Of a stretch of 64,000 nucleotides of DNA, positions 45,524-54,689 are shown in pieces. The notes under the pieces were generated by a model. It was not told the origin of the DNA and ran no database searches. It saw nothing but the letters and a program-made list of their open reading frames with translations. How positions within the stretch are numbered: position 1 is the first letter of the stretch; each line of letters opens with the position of its first letter. Made by a program: the position numbers and the translations under genes. The DNA lies in assembly GCA_902522465.1 (NCBI GenBank), contig CABYVV010000004.1, forward strand, positions 37,892 through 101,891, read 5' to 3'. The DNA is from an uncultured Alphaproteobacteria bacterium. GTDB lineage: Bacteria > Pseudomonadota > Alphaproteobacteria > Methylaequorales > Methylaequoraceae.

Positions 45524-45815
45524 ACAAATTTGGTTAATCATTGGATTCATTGGACAAACAATTTTTGCTTCAAGATTTCTTGTGCAGTGGGTTGTAAGCG
45601 AAAGAGCATCAAAAAGTATTATCCCAAACATTTTTTGGTGGATAAGTTTAGCTGGGAGTATGGTTTTATTAAGTTATGCTATTCATAAGTCTGACCCTGT
45701 ATTTATTGTTGGTCAATCATGTGGTTTTTTAATTTATTCTAGAAATATATATCTAATAAAAAAAGAAGGTAGAAATAAAAAAAATGATCCTACCAAAATA
45801 ATGAAAGTGAATTAG
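45513..45815 (+). CDS. lipid A biosynthesis N-terminal domain (LAB_N) membrane protein
   Basis: 100 residues and three membrane segments. The family pattern is GFIGQTIFASRFLVQWVVSE, PNIFWWISLAGS, and GQSCGFLIYSRNIYLI. The same domain occurs at the N-terminus of some LpxB proteins and as a stand-alone partner of GT2 enzymes; Rhizobium RgtF, which works with the GT2 enzyme RgtE in making polyprenyl-phosphate galacturonate, is such a case as far as I recall. Here it starts inside the GT2 gene, so the two probably form a membrane complex. Its TAG overlaps the GTG of the next gene. Confidence 0.88.
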   Translation: MENEQIWLIIGFIGQTIFASRFLVQWVVSERASKSIIPNIFWWISLAGSMVLLSYAIHKSDPVFIVGQSCGFLIYSRNIYLIKKEGRNKKNDPTKIMKVN

Positions 45816-46429
45816 TGTCAAATGACTTTAAGGAAATAAATAAATACATTTTGGGCAAATGTTATAACTACCCAGTTTTAAGGGATCAGATTATAAAAAA
45901 CGGCATGTTAATTTTAAAAAAACCAAAACTCGATCTTTTTACTTTTCTCTTCAAAATAATAATTTCACAACAAATTTCTGATAAAATTGCTGATGACATA
46001 TGGAGTAAAATCTGTTCTAAAATTGGACTAGCAAATCCACAAATACAAATTTTCTCAAATAAAGATTACTTGGACAAAATTCTTAATGAAATAAGTATTT
46101 CTAATCAAAAAAAAAAATATATATGTGGTATCTACAAAGTAATTAAAGAAAATCAATTAAATATAACGTCATTAAAAAAAATGAATTATGAGCAATTTTG
46201 TCATTCTTTAAGTAGACTTTATGGTGTTGGTCCATGGACATGTGACATGACTCAAATTTTTTTTTTTAATAAAAAGAATATATTTCCCAAAAATGATTTA
46301 GTTATAAATAAAGTAACTAAAAAACTTGATGAAATGGAGAAAAAAAAAATTAACATAAAAAAAAGATTTTCTCCATTTTTATCAATTTTCACCCTTCATC
46401 TTTGGAAGATGTCGAAGAGGATTCTTTAG
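45815..46429 (+). CDS. DNA-3-methyladenine glycosylase II (HhH-GPD, AlkA-like)
   Basis: 204 residues. The HhH-GPD core is FLFKIIISQQISDKIADDIW, the helix-hairpin-helix LYGVGPWTCDM, and the catalytic aspartate in IFPKNDLVINK. It removes alkylated purines for base-excision repair. It lacks the N-terminal domain of E. coli AlkA, as is usual for the short form. The start is a GTG sharing a base with the LAB_N stop. Its last 48 bases overlap the 3' end of the facing hemY gene. Confidence 0.87.
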   Translation: MSNDFKEINKYILGKCYNYPVLRDQIIKNGMLILKKPKLDLFTFLFKIIISQQISDKIADDIWSKICSKIGLANPQIQIFSNKDYLDKILNEISISNQKKKYICGIYKVIKENQLNITSLKKMNYEQFCHSLSRLYGVGPWTCDMTQIFFFNKKNIFPKNDLVINKVTKKLDEMEKKKINIKKRFSPFLSIFTLHLWKMSKRIL

Positions 46430-47701
46430 GAATTCATTCAAAAATTCAGGACTCGTTTGTTCTTTAATTTTACTTTTTGGCCATAATATTGTGTTTATAG
46501 ATTGACAGTTAGGACAGATTAGATACCAAGAAGAATCATTGTACCTACAACTACAGCAAGTCCACTTTGGTCCATCCTTTAATAGCTTTTCAGGCTCTAG
46601 AATTTTTGTTCCTTTGATCTCTTTTGAAACGGATTTAAAAACTTCAATCATACGCTCGTCCCAGTCTTCTCGGCTAATTTTATCTAAATAATTTTGCGAT
46701 TCACCCCAAATTGAGGCTGCTGAACTTGCATAAGCGAGAGCTAACTTTGTTTCATTTGATAAATCCTTATTAACTTTTTTTTTTAAGATTTTTGAAATTA
46801 ATTTATATCTAGCCAATATATCTTTTTCTCCACTTATTTTCCAACTCATGAATGTTTTGATAAGGTCTAAATACAATAATTTATCCCAACTCTTGTCAAT
46901 CACTTCTGCTGCTTTTTTTATGTTGGATTGATTTAAAAGATATTTAATTGTTTCATTAACCACCATGATCGAGTTGTCGGATAAAGTCAAAGCTTCTAAA
47001 GGCTTCCCACCCGATAATACTTTAAGTTGAGCAGCGTAATCTCGAAGAAAATCAGGTAGACTTCTAAGCTTGTTAATGTAATCGTAAGCCTTTTTCCAAT
47101 CTTTTTCTACTGCATATAATTTTGAAAGTTTTTCATGAAACCATATATCCTCTGGTTTATCTTCACACAACTGAAGTAACATTTTTTTTGTATCATCAAT
47201 TTTTTTACTTTTGTATAATAGTATGACACTTGCCCTGTTATAGATATATTTTGCCCTTGGTATATTTTGAAGTATATTTAAATATTTTTGAGCACCTTTG
47301 AAGTCATTTCTTATTAAACAAGAATTAAATAATATGAAAATGGAAAAAAGGTCGTTATCTAAATATTTCCGTAATTTTCTTGCATCTTTATCAATATTGT
47401 CAGAATTACCCAATAAAATATTTTCAGCCAGATTATCTAAACTTTCATTAGCTAATTTCAAATATTTAGCCTTCCTGTTAAGTTTAAAATTCTTTGGAAA
47501 ATTTTTTATCGTTCCAAAGATTACAAAGATTATTATCGTAAGGAAAACTATAATTGCAAGAAGCAGGCTAATTCCAATCATATTAGTTTGAATAAGATAA
47601 TTATTTAATACTATTTCAACTTTTCCTGGATTATCAGAAAGCCAAACTACAACTGATGTTAGTATTAGAATAATAATGAATAATTTAATTACCTTTATCA
47701 A
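46382..47701 (-). CDS. hemY: HemY-like protein (membrane anchor, TPR, C-terminal zinc ribbon)
   Basis: 439 residues. Two N-terminal membrane helices (about 3-20 and 42-62) are followed by KNFPKNFKLNRKAKYLKLAN, the HemY_N pattern, then TPR helices (WFHEKLSKLYAVEKDWKKAY). The end carries a zinc ribbon, WTCCSCRYNDSSWYLICPNC, typical of alphaproteobacterial HemY. The protein is linked to haem synthesis by neighbourhood; its biochemical role is unresolved and it is not the protoporphyrinogen oxidase called HemY in Gram-positives. It overlaps mic60 by 17 bases and alkA by 48. Confidence 0.9.
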   Translation of the reverse strand: MIKVIKLFIIILILTSVVVWLSDNPGKVEIVLNNYLIQTNMIGISLLLAIIVFLTIIIFVIFGTIKNFPKNFKLNRKAKYLKLANESLDNLAENILLGNSDNIDKDARKLRKYLDNDLFSIFILFNSCLIRNDFKGAQKYLNILQNIPRAKYIYNRASVILLYKSKKIDDTKKMLLQLCEDKPEDIWFHEKLSKLYAVEKDWKKAYDYINKLRSLPDFLRDYAAQLKVLSGGKPLEALTLSDNSIMVVNETIKYLLNQSNIKKAAEVIDKSWDKLLYLDLIKTFMSWKISGEKDILARYKLISKILKKKVNKDLSNETKLALAYASSAASIWGESQNYLDKISREDWDERMIEVFKSVSKEIKGTKILEPEKLLKDGPKWTCCSCRYNDSSWYLICPNCQSINTILWPKSKIKEQTSPEFLNEFLKNPLRHLPKMKGEN

Positions 47702-48713
47702 TTTTTTTTCCGATAGTGAAAAGTAGGGTTGATTCTAGATTGTTTAAGTTCTCTTTTGCTTGATTCAATCTTTCTGCATCTAGAATCCACATATCCAAAA
47801 TGTGATCATCTAGTTTTAATTCCTTAATTTTAATAATCGATTTTTTGAGATCACCAAAAATTAAATATTCTTTTGCTGATTTAATTGATTCAATTATGAG
47901 ATTAATGTCAGGAGAAATCTGTGATTCATTTTCGATATTTGCTTGAAATTTAGTTATTTTAAAAGTACTTTTTAAAAAGTTTATTACATAATTAATAAAA
48001 TTTTTATCTGATTCATGACCAAAATCTGCAATAAACAAATCTTCATTATTTTGATTAATAAAAGTATTTGTATCCAATTCATAATTTCGAATCTTTTTGT
48101 TTAGCTGCTCCAATAAAAATTCTTTTTTTATCAATGATTTAATATCTAAATTCTCAAAAAAAATTAATAAATTTTTTATAGATGCGTTATCTCTAAATTT
48201 TAATGATAAATTTTCTATTTCACCTGAAAAGTCTTGTCTTTTTTCGAATTTATTTTTTAAACTAAGCAAATCATTAATTATCATGTATTTTTCTGCAAAT
48301 AAGAAATCTTGATTATTTTTTTGCTGAACTTCAAAAAAATCTAATTTATCGTTAAGCGATTTTACAATTGATTCATATTGGTTAAGTTTTATTTTACTAT
48401 CTAGCACTTCTTTATTAAGGTCATCCAATTTATCTAATATCTCTTGATTAAAACCATCCATTATTGGTATGTCTAACGATTCTCTTTCTAAAAATTGAAC
48501 CTCATGTTTTGCTGGTTTTCCAGAATCATCATTGATATAGTTCGAAATGATTTCAAAATTTCCTTTTTTGTAAAAAAATATAAGAATCGAAGCCGAAATT
48601 ACTAAAATTAAAATTATTAGTAAAAGCTTAAATGTACTTTTTTTTTTATATTGATTTTTTTCTAAATCAATAAAATCTCCTTGATTAGGTTTTTTGTCTT
48701 TTTTTTCTTTCAA
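47685..48713 (-). CDS. Mic60/mitofilin-like inner-membrane protein
   Basis: 342 residues. One membrane helix near residues 28-47 is followed by a long charged coiled-coil region (about 85-135) and a C-terminal helical part ending with a short mitofilin-like segment (AKEYLIFGDLKKSIIKIKEL). Position between hemD and hemY and this topology match the alphaproteobacterial Mic60 homologue, the ancestor of the mitochondrial MICOS subunit that bends membranes. The start is a TTG at 48713, overlapping the hemD stop as TTGA and preceded by a strong GGGGGG ribosome site. Sequence similarity in this family is low, so the call depends on context. Confidence 0.78.
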   Translation of the reverse strand: MKEKKDKKPNQGDFIDLEKNQYKKKSTFKLLLIILILVISASILIFFYKKGNFEIISNYINDDSGKPAKHEVQFLERESLDIPIMDGFNQEILDKLDDLNKEVLDSKIKLNQYESIVKSLNDKLDFFEVQQKNNQDFLFAEKYMIINDLLSLKNKFEKRQDFSGEIENLSLKFRDNASIKNLLIFFENLDIKSLIKKEFLLEQLNKKIRNYELDTNTFINQNNEDLFIADFGHESDKNFINYVINFLKSTFKITKFQANIENESQISPDINLIIESIKSAKEYLIFGDLKKSIIKIKELKLDDHILDMWILDAERLNQAKENLNNLESTLLFTIGKKIDKGN

Positions 48714-49465
48714 TTGAATTTCCCCCCATCAGAGATTTCTTGTATTAACTTGATCATGCTTTGTTCATTTGGCTTTTTTGTTACAAAAATATTATGTATT
48801 TGATGAATTTCTAAGGCATTTTTTATCTCATTACTAAGAACAAGTATTTTTCTTTCATTACATTTATCTAAAAGATTGTTTTTTGAAATTTCATTTACAA
48901 AGGACATTGCTGTTCTCTTGGAGAATAATGTTATAATACCATCCTTGCATGATAAAAAAAATTTTTCAAATATTTCTGGTTTTGTGTTTTTCTTGTCTGA
49001 AGTGTAACAAACTAATGGTTCGTAATAACATCCGAAATCTCTAAAATATTTAAAAAGATTTTCGTCTAAAATATTAGATTTTGGATGTAATATTTTATTG
49101 TCTTTTTTCAGTTCTAAAATTATTTGTTTTTTTAAGTCCTCCAAGTTACCATCAATGTTTATAACTTTTTTAATACCCATTTCTTTAGCTTTTAAATAAG
49201 TTCCATCCCCTATAACTATTATCTTAGAATTTTTTTTTAAACCTTTGAAATATCTCAGTCCATTCTTGCTAGTAAAAAGGACAAAATCATAATCTTTAAT
49301 AGAATCTAACTTATAATCAACTTGATTGATTTCTAGCATTGGAGAGATAAAGAAATTAAACTTTTTTGAATCTAGCTTTCTTGATAAGTTTTCTGAGTCT
49401 TCTTTTGGCCTAGTTAATAAAAGATTCGTTTTTTCAAATTTTAATTTTTTCTTTAACCTTGACAC
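48710..49465 (-). CDS. hemD: uroporphyrinogen-III synthase
   Basis: 251 residues. HemD is poorly conserved, but the start (TNLLLTRPKEDSENLSRKL), DFVLFTSKNGLRYF, VIGDGTYLKAKEMG, YEPLVCYTSD and GIITLFSKRTAMSFV match the two-domain family pattern. It closes hydroxymethylbilane into uroporphyrinogen III. The best start is a GTG at 49465, 32 bases inside hemC; no ATG lies before the first motif. It overlaps mic60 by four bases. Position directly after hemC supports the call. Confidence 0.9.
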   Translation of the reverse strand: MSRLKKKLKFEKTNLLLTRPKEDSENLSRKLDSKKFNFFISPMLEINQVDYKLDSIKDYDFVLFTSKNGLRYFKGLKKNSKIIVIGDGTYLKAKEMGIKKVINIDGNLEDLKKQIILELKKDNKILHPKSNILDENLFKYFRDFGCYYEPLVCYTSDKKNTKPEIFEKFFLSCKDGIITLFSKRTAMSFVNEISKNNLLDKCNERKILVLSNEIKNALEIHQIHNIFVTKKPNEQSMIKLIQEISDGGKFN

Positions 49466-50360
49466 CTAAACTATAACTTTCTGACATAAAATTATTTAAG
49501 TTAAAACATACTCTATCCTTTACTAAAGTCACACCATCTTTTGAAAATGCTTTAAAAAAAAAAATAATTTTTTTATTATCGGTTTTTCCTTCTAAATTTG
49601 CATAACCACCAACAGGTGTTTGGCATGATCCATCTAAAGCTCTTAAAAAGTTTCTTTCACATTCAGTTTCAATTGAAGTTTTTGTATGATTTAGTTTTTT
49701 AATAATTAAATTAACTTTAACATTTTTTCTATTTACAACCAGAGCGATAGCTCCTTGACCAAGAGCCGGTGTAATTACTCTTGGATCAATAATATTAAAT
49801 TTTGTTTTGATTCCCAATCTTTTTAACCCAGCATAAGCCAAAAGGATAGCATCATATTCCTTTCGTTCTAATTTTTTAATTCTTGTATCTATATTTCCTC
49901 TTATATCTCTTACATTTATTTGAGTGGCTAATCTCTGCAACTGTATTTTTCTTCTAATAGATGATGTTCCAATAATAGATTTCATTTTAAGATTATTTAT
50001 TTTTGATCCATTATTAGAGATTAATACGTCTCTAAAGTCCTCCCTTTTTAATACTGCTCCTATTTCTAAACCATTGGGAAGAGTTGTTGGTAAATCCTTT
50101 AAAGAATGGATGCCCAAATTGATTTGACCATTCAATAATGCCTCATCAATCTCTTTTGTAAATAGACCTTTATTTCCTAATTCAGAAATTTTTTTATTAA
50201 GAAATTTATCACCTGTGGTTTTAAAGAATTTCCTCTCAATTTTATTTGGAGACAATTTTCCGTAATATTTAGTAAAAGTTTCTTCAAAAATTTTAATATG
50301 CTGTTTTGCAAGCAAACTTTCTCTTGAGCCAACAACTATTTTTTCTGAAACATTCTTCAT
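49434..50360 (-). CDS. hemC: hydroxymethylbilane synthase (porphobilinogen deaminase)
   Basis: 308 residues. The motifs are VGSRESLLAKQH, GDKFLNKKISELGNKGLFTK, HSLKDLPTTLP, SSIRRKIQLQ, and ALDGSCQTPVGG, where Cys246 carries the dipyrromethane cofactor. It polymerises four porphobilinogen units. It is the first gene of the leftward haem operon (hemC, hemD, mic60, hemY) and is divergent from tsaD, with a 59-base AT-rich gap holding both promoters. Confidence 0.96.
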   Translation of the reverse strand: MKNVSEKIVVGSRESLLAKQHIKIFEETFTKYYGKLSPNKIERKFFKTTGDKFLNKKISELGNKGLFTKEIDEALLNGQINLGIHSLKDLPTTLPNGLEIGAVLKREDFRDVLISNNGSKINNLKMKSIIGTSSIRRKIQLQRLATQINVRDIRGNIDTRIKKLERKEYDAILLAYAGLKRLGIKTKFNIIDPRVITPALGQGAIALVVNRKNVKVNLIIKKLNHTKTSIETECERNFLRALDGSCQTPVGGYANLEGKTDNKKIIFFFKAFSKDGVTLVKDRVCFNLNNFMSESYSLGVKVKEKIKI

Positions 50361-50419
50361 AAATTTAAATTTATTTTACTGTCATTAATTAATAATAATA
50401 CTAATATTTATTTACTGAA

Positions 50420-51451
50420 ATGATTGTATTTGGAATAGAAACAACTTGTGATGAAACATCTGTATCGATTGTTGAAAAAAAAAAAAATAATGAATTTGGA
50501 GATATTCTAGTTGAAGAGACATTATCTCAAATTATCAAACATAAAGAATTCGGTGGGGTGGTTCCTGAATTAGCTTCTAGGGAACATAGTAAAAACCTCG
50601 ACTATTTAGTAAAAAGATCTATCAAGTCCTCAAAAATAAATTTTAATAAGATTGACGCATATGCTGCAGCTACAGGTCCTGGTCTTTTAGGAGCTTTGCT
50701 TGTAGGAACCAATTATGCAAAAGCATTAGCAGTAGCCAGTAATAAGCCTTTTATTTCAGTCAATCATTTGCAAGGGCACGTTTTGATATCCAGGATGAAT
50801 AAAAAAATAAATTTTCCGTTTCTTTGTCTTATTGTGTCTGGTGGACACTGCCAAATTATCCTAGCACATAATGAAAGAAAATTTAAAATAGTTGGAGAAT
50901 CTGTAGACGATGCTGTTGGTGAAGTTTTTGATAAAATTTCCAACATTTTAGGATATGGGTATCCTGGTGGTCCAATTATAGAAAAATTAGCAAGAAGAAA
51001 AAAAAATAAATTTACATTTAATTTACCAAAACCATTACTGAAAGATAAAACTTTTAATTTATCTTTTTCAGGTCTAAAAACAGCTGTGAGAAGAATAATA
51101 GAATCTGGATTGGAGAAAGATGAAAAATTAGATCTTGCTTTTCAATTTCAAGAAGTCATAACAATATGTCTACTGGAAAAAGTCAAACGTGCATTAAAAT
51201 ATTACAAAAAAAAATATAATATTAACGATTTTGTTTTATCAGGAGGAGTTGCCTCAAATTTATTTATAAGAGAGAGTTTTGAGCAAATGTGTACTAAAGA
51301 AGAAATTACTTTCTTTGCACCTGAGACCAAATTGTGTGTTGACAACGCATCAATGATCGCATGGGCTGGAATTGAAATGTTAAGAAATGGAAAGATAGAA
51401 AGTAAAATAAACCTATCACCAAAACCTAGATGGAGAATTGATAAATTATGA
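50420..51451 (+). CDS. tsaD: tRNA N6-threonylcarbamoyladenosine transferase TsaD
   Basis: 343 residues. The ASKHA-fold motif is GIETTCDETS at the start. The metal ligands are His116 and His120 (VNHLQGHVL) and the late Asp (CVDNASMIAWAG). VSGGHCQIIL and LSGGVASN are also present. With TsaB, TsaC and TsaE it makes t6A37 on ANN-decoding tRNAs. It overlaps gpsA by ATGA. The divergent hemC is the usual alphaproteobacterial neighbour. Confidence 0.96.
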   Translation: MIVFGIETTCDETSVSIVEKKKNNEFGDILVEETLSQIIKHKEFGGVVPELASREHSKNLDYLVKRSIKSSKINFNKIDAYAAATGPGLLGALLVGTNYAKALAVASNKPFISVNHLQGHVLISRMNKKINFPFLCLIVSGGHCQIILAHNERKFKIVGESVDDAVGEVFDKISNILGYGYPGGPIIEKLARRKKNKFTFNLPKPLLKDKTFNLSFSGLKTAVRRIIESGLEKDEKLDLAFQFQEVITICLLEKVKRALKYYKKKYNINDFVLSGGVASNLFIRESFEQMCTKEEITFFAPETKLCVDNASMIAWAGIEMLRNGKIESKINLSPKPRWRIDKL

Positions 51452-52383
51452 AAATTAGTATCATAGGCTCTGGATCATGGTCACTTGCTTTGACCAAAGT
51501 TTTTATTAATAAAAATATTTTAATTAAATGTAGAGATGTTGAAAAAGCTAAATGTACATTTAAGAATAAAAATTTTCAATTAACTAAAACCTTTTCAGAC
51601 TTAAAAACCACAAAATATATTTTTTTAGCAATACCGTCGCAAACTGTAAGACAAAATTTAGATTCACTAAAAGAGATTCTAACTGACACAAAGACTACAT
51701 TTGTTGTATGCAGTAAAGGGGTAGAAAAAACTACAAATAAATTAATGAGCGAAATAATTAGTGAGTTGTTCCCAAAAAATCCTATTGCCATTCTTTCAGG
51801 ACCAAATTTTTCTTCAGAGCTTATTTCCAACAAACCGTCAGCTTCAGTTTTATCCTCTACAAGTAATGATATTTTAATTAAAATATCAGATTTATTATCT
51901 CAAAAAAAATTTAGAATTTATTTTAATGATGATATCATTGGAACTCAACTCGGTGGTGCAATGAAAAATGTAATAGCGATAGCATGTGGATTAATTAAAG
52001 GCAAAAATATTGGTGAAAATGCCAGAGCAGCAATTATAACAAGAGGAATGTCAGAAATAGTTAAACTGGGTATGAGAATGGGTGCAAAAAGGAATACATT
52101 TTACGGATTATCAGGAATTGGAGACCTCACACTTACTTGCACTTCCATGAAATCCAGAAATACCCATTTCGGTTATCAAATTGCCAAAGGTGAAAGTCTA
52201 TCATCACTTAAAAAAAAATGTGTGTTAGAGGGAATTGATTCATGTGCAAGTATATGTTCGCTTGGACAAATTTATGATGTTGAATTGCCACTGTGCAATG
52301 CTGTAGATAAAATAATAAATGGAGTTGAAGTTGATAAAATTATTTCAGGCCTGCTTTCAAGACCACTTCAATTTGAAAATTAA
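51448..52383 (+). CDS. gpsA: glycerol-3-phosphate dehydrogenase [NAD(P)+]
   Basis: 311 residues, a little short for GpsA (~330). Motifs are IIGSGSWSLAL (canonical GAGSWGTAL), FLAIPSQTVR, ILSGPNFSSEL, the catalytic Lys in GGAMKNVIAIACG, and GLSGIGDLTLTC. It makes sn-glycerol 3-phosphate for phospholipids. The segment between the Rossmann loop and FLAIPSQ lacks the usual NPxYLPG region, so the cofactor domain is trimmed and diverged; the C-terminal catalytic domain looks intact. It overlaps tsaD and the YciI gene. Confidence 0.93.
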   Translation: MKISIIGSGSWSLALTKVFINKNILIKCRDVEKAKCTFKNKNFQLTKTFSDLKTTKYIFLAIPSQTVRQNLDSLKEILTDTKTTFVVCSKGVEKTTNKLMSEIISELFPKNPIAILSGPNFSSELISNKPSASVLSSTSNDILIKISDLLSQKKFRIYFNDDIIGTQLGGAMKNVIAIACGLIKGKNIGENARAAIITRGMSEIVKLGMRMGAKRNTFYGLSGIGDLTLTCTSMKSRNTHFGYQIAKGESLSSLKKKCVLEGIDSCASICSLGQIYDVELPLCNAVDKIINGVEVDKIISGLLSRPLQFEN

Positions 52384-52655
52384 TGGCCTACTTAATAACC
52401 TGTTTGGATAGAAAAAACTCTCTTTCATTGAGACTTGAAACAAGAGAGGAACACATCAAATATTTAAAGAAAATTGGTACAAAGTTAGTATTAGCCGGTC
52501 CAATCCTAGATAAAAACAATGATCCAAAAGGAACTGTCCTTATTTTGGATTATGAAGATGAAAATACCGTAAAAGAATTTGTGCAGAATGATCCTTATAA
52601 TTTGAAAGATTTATTCGAGTCAGTAAAGATTATAAGATTCAAAAAGGTTTTATAA
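52383..52655 (+). CDS. YciI-like protein
   Basis: 90 residues, the YCII-related fold: MAYLITCLDRKNSLSLRLETR (start through first helix), HIKYLKKIGTKLVLAGPILD, GTVLILDYEDENTVKEFVQ and NDPY. The His in the HxxYL segment and the Asp in FVQNDPY are the proposed active-site positions. The enzymatic role of the family is unclear. It shares a base with the gpsA stop (TAATG) and completes the tsaD-gpsA-yciI operon, conserved in Alphaproteobacteria. Confidence 0.88.
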   Translation: MAYLITCLDRKNSLSLRLETREEHIKYLKKIGTKLVLAGPILDKNNDPKGTVLILDYEDENTVKEFVQNDPYNLKDLFESVKIIRFKKVL

Positions 52656-52718
52656 TTTTAACTTTTTTTAAATCATACAAAGTTGCTGTCTTTTGACTTT
52701 CATAAGTATTAGTTTGTA

Positions 52719-52748
52719 TTGACATAGGTATTTTTATTCTGATATTTA
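52719..52748 (+). promoter_or_regulatory. probable sigma-70 promoter of the acetyl-CoA synthetase gene
   Basis: A perfect TTGACA at 52719-52724, 18 bases, then TATTTA at 52743-52748, followed by AAGGAAG just before the ATG at 52769. The leader would be about 15 bases. The -10 is weak, which leaves room for an activator. Confidence 0.5.
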
Positions 52749-52768
52749 GATGAAGGAAGAAAAAAAAT

Positions 52769-54682
52769 ATGGAAGATACTATTAAAAATCTTATTAGTCA
52801 TGGATCCATGACTATGGATGAATATCTAAATGATTACAAAAGATCAATTAAAGATCCAGAGTCCTTTTGGTTAGAAAAAGCAGAAACTTTGACTTGGATT
52901 AAAAAGTTTACAAAAATAAACGAGAGCAATTTTGGCAAAAATGTATCAATTAAATGGTTTTACGATGGTTCTTTAAACGTAAGTTACAATTGTCTAGATA
53001 GACATTTAAAAGAAAAAGGTCAAAAAACCGCGATAATATGGGAATCTGATGATCCTAAATTATCAAAAAAAATTTCGTATAAAGAACTTCACGAAGATGT
53101 TTGTAAATTCTCCAATGGTTTACATTCCTCAGGTGTAAAAAAAGGTGATAGAGTAACTATTTATATGCCAATGATTCCAGAAGCAGCTATCGCCATGTTA
53201 GCTTGCGCTCGTATTGGTGCTATTCATTCAGTTGTCTTTGGAGGTTTTGCCCCTGAGTCTCTTAGAAATAGAATGGAAGATTGTGACTCTTCATTTATTA
53301 TCACAGCAAATGAAGGAAAAAGAGGAGGCAAGACAATTCCACTTTTAAAAAATGTTAAAGAAGCACTTAAAGGTTACGATAAAATAAAGAAAGTTATTGT
53401 TGTTAAAAGAACAGGATCAAATGCATATTTTGATAATAAAACTGATATTTGGTACGAAGAACTAGTTTCAAAACAATCTAAAGAATGTAAAATAAGTGCA
53501 CAAAACTCAGAAGATCCACTTTTTATTTTATATACATCTGGTTCTACAGGGAAACCAAAAGGAGTTTTGCATTCAACCGCTGGTTATTTGCTTCATGCAT
53601 CTTTGAGCCATAAAATTATCTTCAATCTTCAAGAAGATGATATATATTGGTGTACCGCGGATGTCGGATGGGTTACTGGTCACTCTTATATTGTATACGG
53701 ACCTTTATGTAACGGCGGAACCACGATTATGTTTGAAGGAGTTCCAACATATCCAACAGCATCAAGGTTCTGGGAAATTGTTGATAAACACAATGTAACC
53801 ATTTTTTACACGGCACCAACAGCAATAAGAGCGCTGATGGGTCTGGGTAATGAATATGTGAATAAAACAAAAAGATCTTCTCTAAGAATCTTAGGGACTG
53901 TTGGTGAACCTATTAATCCAGAAGCATGGAAATGGTACTATGATATTATAGGAAATAAGAAATGCCCAGTTATTGACACATGGTGGCAAACAGAAACAGG
54001 AGCCACTCTAATTTCTCCTATTGCAGGTACAACTCCTTTAAAACCTGGATCTGCTACTTTACCTTTTTTCGGAATTGAACCAATAATAGTTGACAACAAT
54101 GGTAAAGAATTAAAAGGATCTTGTGAGGGTAATCTTTGCATCAAATCCTCCTGGCCTGGTATGATGAGAACAGTTTACAACGATCACAAAAGATTTGAAG
54201 AAACCTACTTTTCTTCATTCGAAGGTAAGTATTTTACTGGAGATGGATGCAAGCGAGATAAAGATGGTTATTTCTGGATAACTGGCAGAGTAGATGATGT
54301 AATAAATGTATCAGGTCACAGGCTAGGAACAGCGGAGATTGAAAGTGCATTAGTTTTACATCAAAAAGTCTCTGAAGCTGCTGTTGTTGGTTATCCTCAC
54401 GATATTAAAGGCCAAGGAATATATGCTTATATCACTCTGATGCAAGGTGAAGAATATTCGGATGAATTAAAAAAAAATCTTGTTTTATGGGTTAGATCTG
54501 TTATCGGGCCAATCGCAGCACCTGATATTATACAGTGGGCACCCAACCTACCAAAAACAAGGTCAGGTAAAATTATGAGAAGAATACTTAGAAAAGTGGC
54601 TTGCCATGAAGAGGAATCAATTGGAGACACATCAACACTAAATGAGCCAGGCGTTGTTGATGAACTAATTAAAAATAGATGA
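52769..54682 (+). CDS. acs: acetyl-CoA synthetase
   Basis: 637 residues, the expected size. The ANL-family motifs are [16 protein letters not shown] (P-loop), [32 protein letters not shown] and the C-terminal lysine [11 protein letters not shown], the acetylation-regulated residue. It activates acetate to acetyl-CoA via acetyl-AMP. The start [12 protein letters not shown] is short but fits. The gene is alone on its strand between the yciI operon and the convergent DUF1674 gene, which begins 7 bases after its stop. Confidence 0.95.
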   Translation: MEDTIKNLISHGSMTMDEYLNDYKRSIKDPESFWLEKAETLTWIKKFTKINESNFGKNVSIKWFYDGSLNVSYNCLDRHLKEKGQKTAIIWESDDPKLSKKISYKELHEDVCKFSNGLHSSGVKKGDRVTIYMPMIPEAAIAMLACARIGAIHSVVFGGFAPESLRNRMEDCDSSFIITANEGKRGGKTIPLLKNVKEALKGYDKIKKVIVVKRTGSNAYFDNKTDIWYEELVSKQSKECKISAQNSEDPLFILYTSGSTGKPKGVLHSTAGYLLHASLSHKIIFNLQEDDIYWCTADVGWVTGHSYIVYGPLCNGGTTIMFEGVPTYPTASRFWEIVDKHNVTIFYTAPTAIRALMGLGNEYVNKTKRSSLRILGTVGEPINPEAWKWYYDIIGNKKCPVIDTWWQTETGATLISPIAGTTPLKPGSATLPFFGIEPIIVDNNGKELKGSCEGNLCIKSSWPGMMRTVYNDHKRFEETYFSSFEGKYFTGDGCKRDKDGYFWITGRVDDVINVSGHRLGTAEIESALVLHQKVSEAAVVGYPHDIKGQGIYAYITLMQGEEYSDELKKNLVLWVRSVIGPIAAPDIIQWAPNLPKTRSGKIMRRILRKVACHEEESIGDTSTLNEPGVVDELIKNR

Positions 54683-54689
54683 AGTTAGA

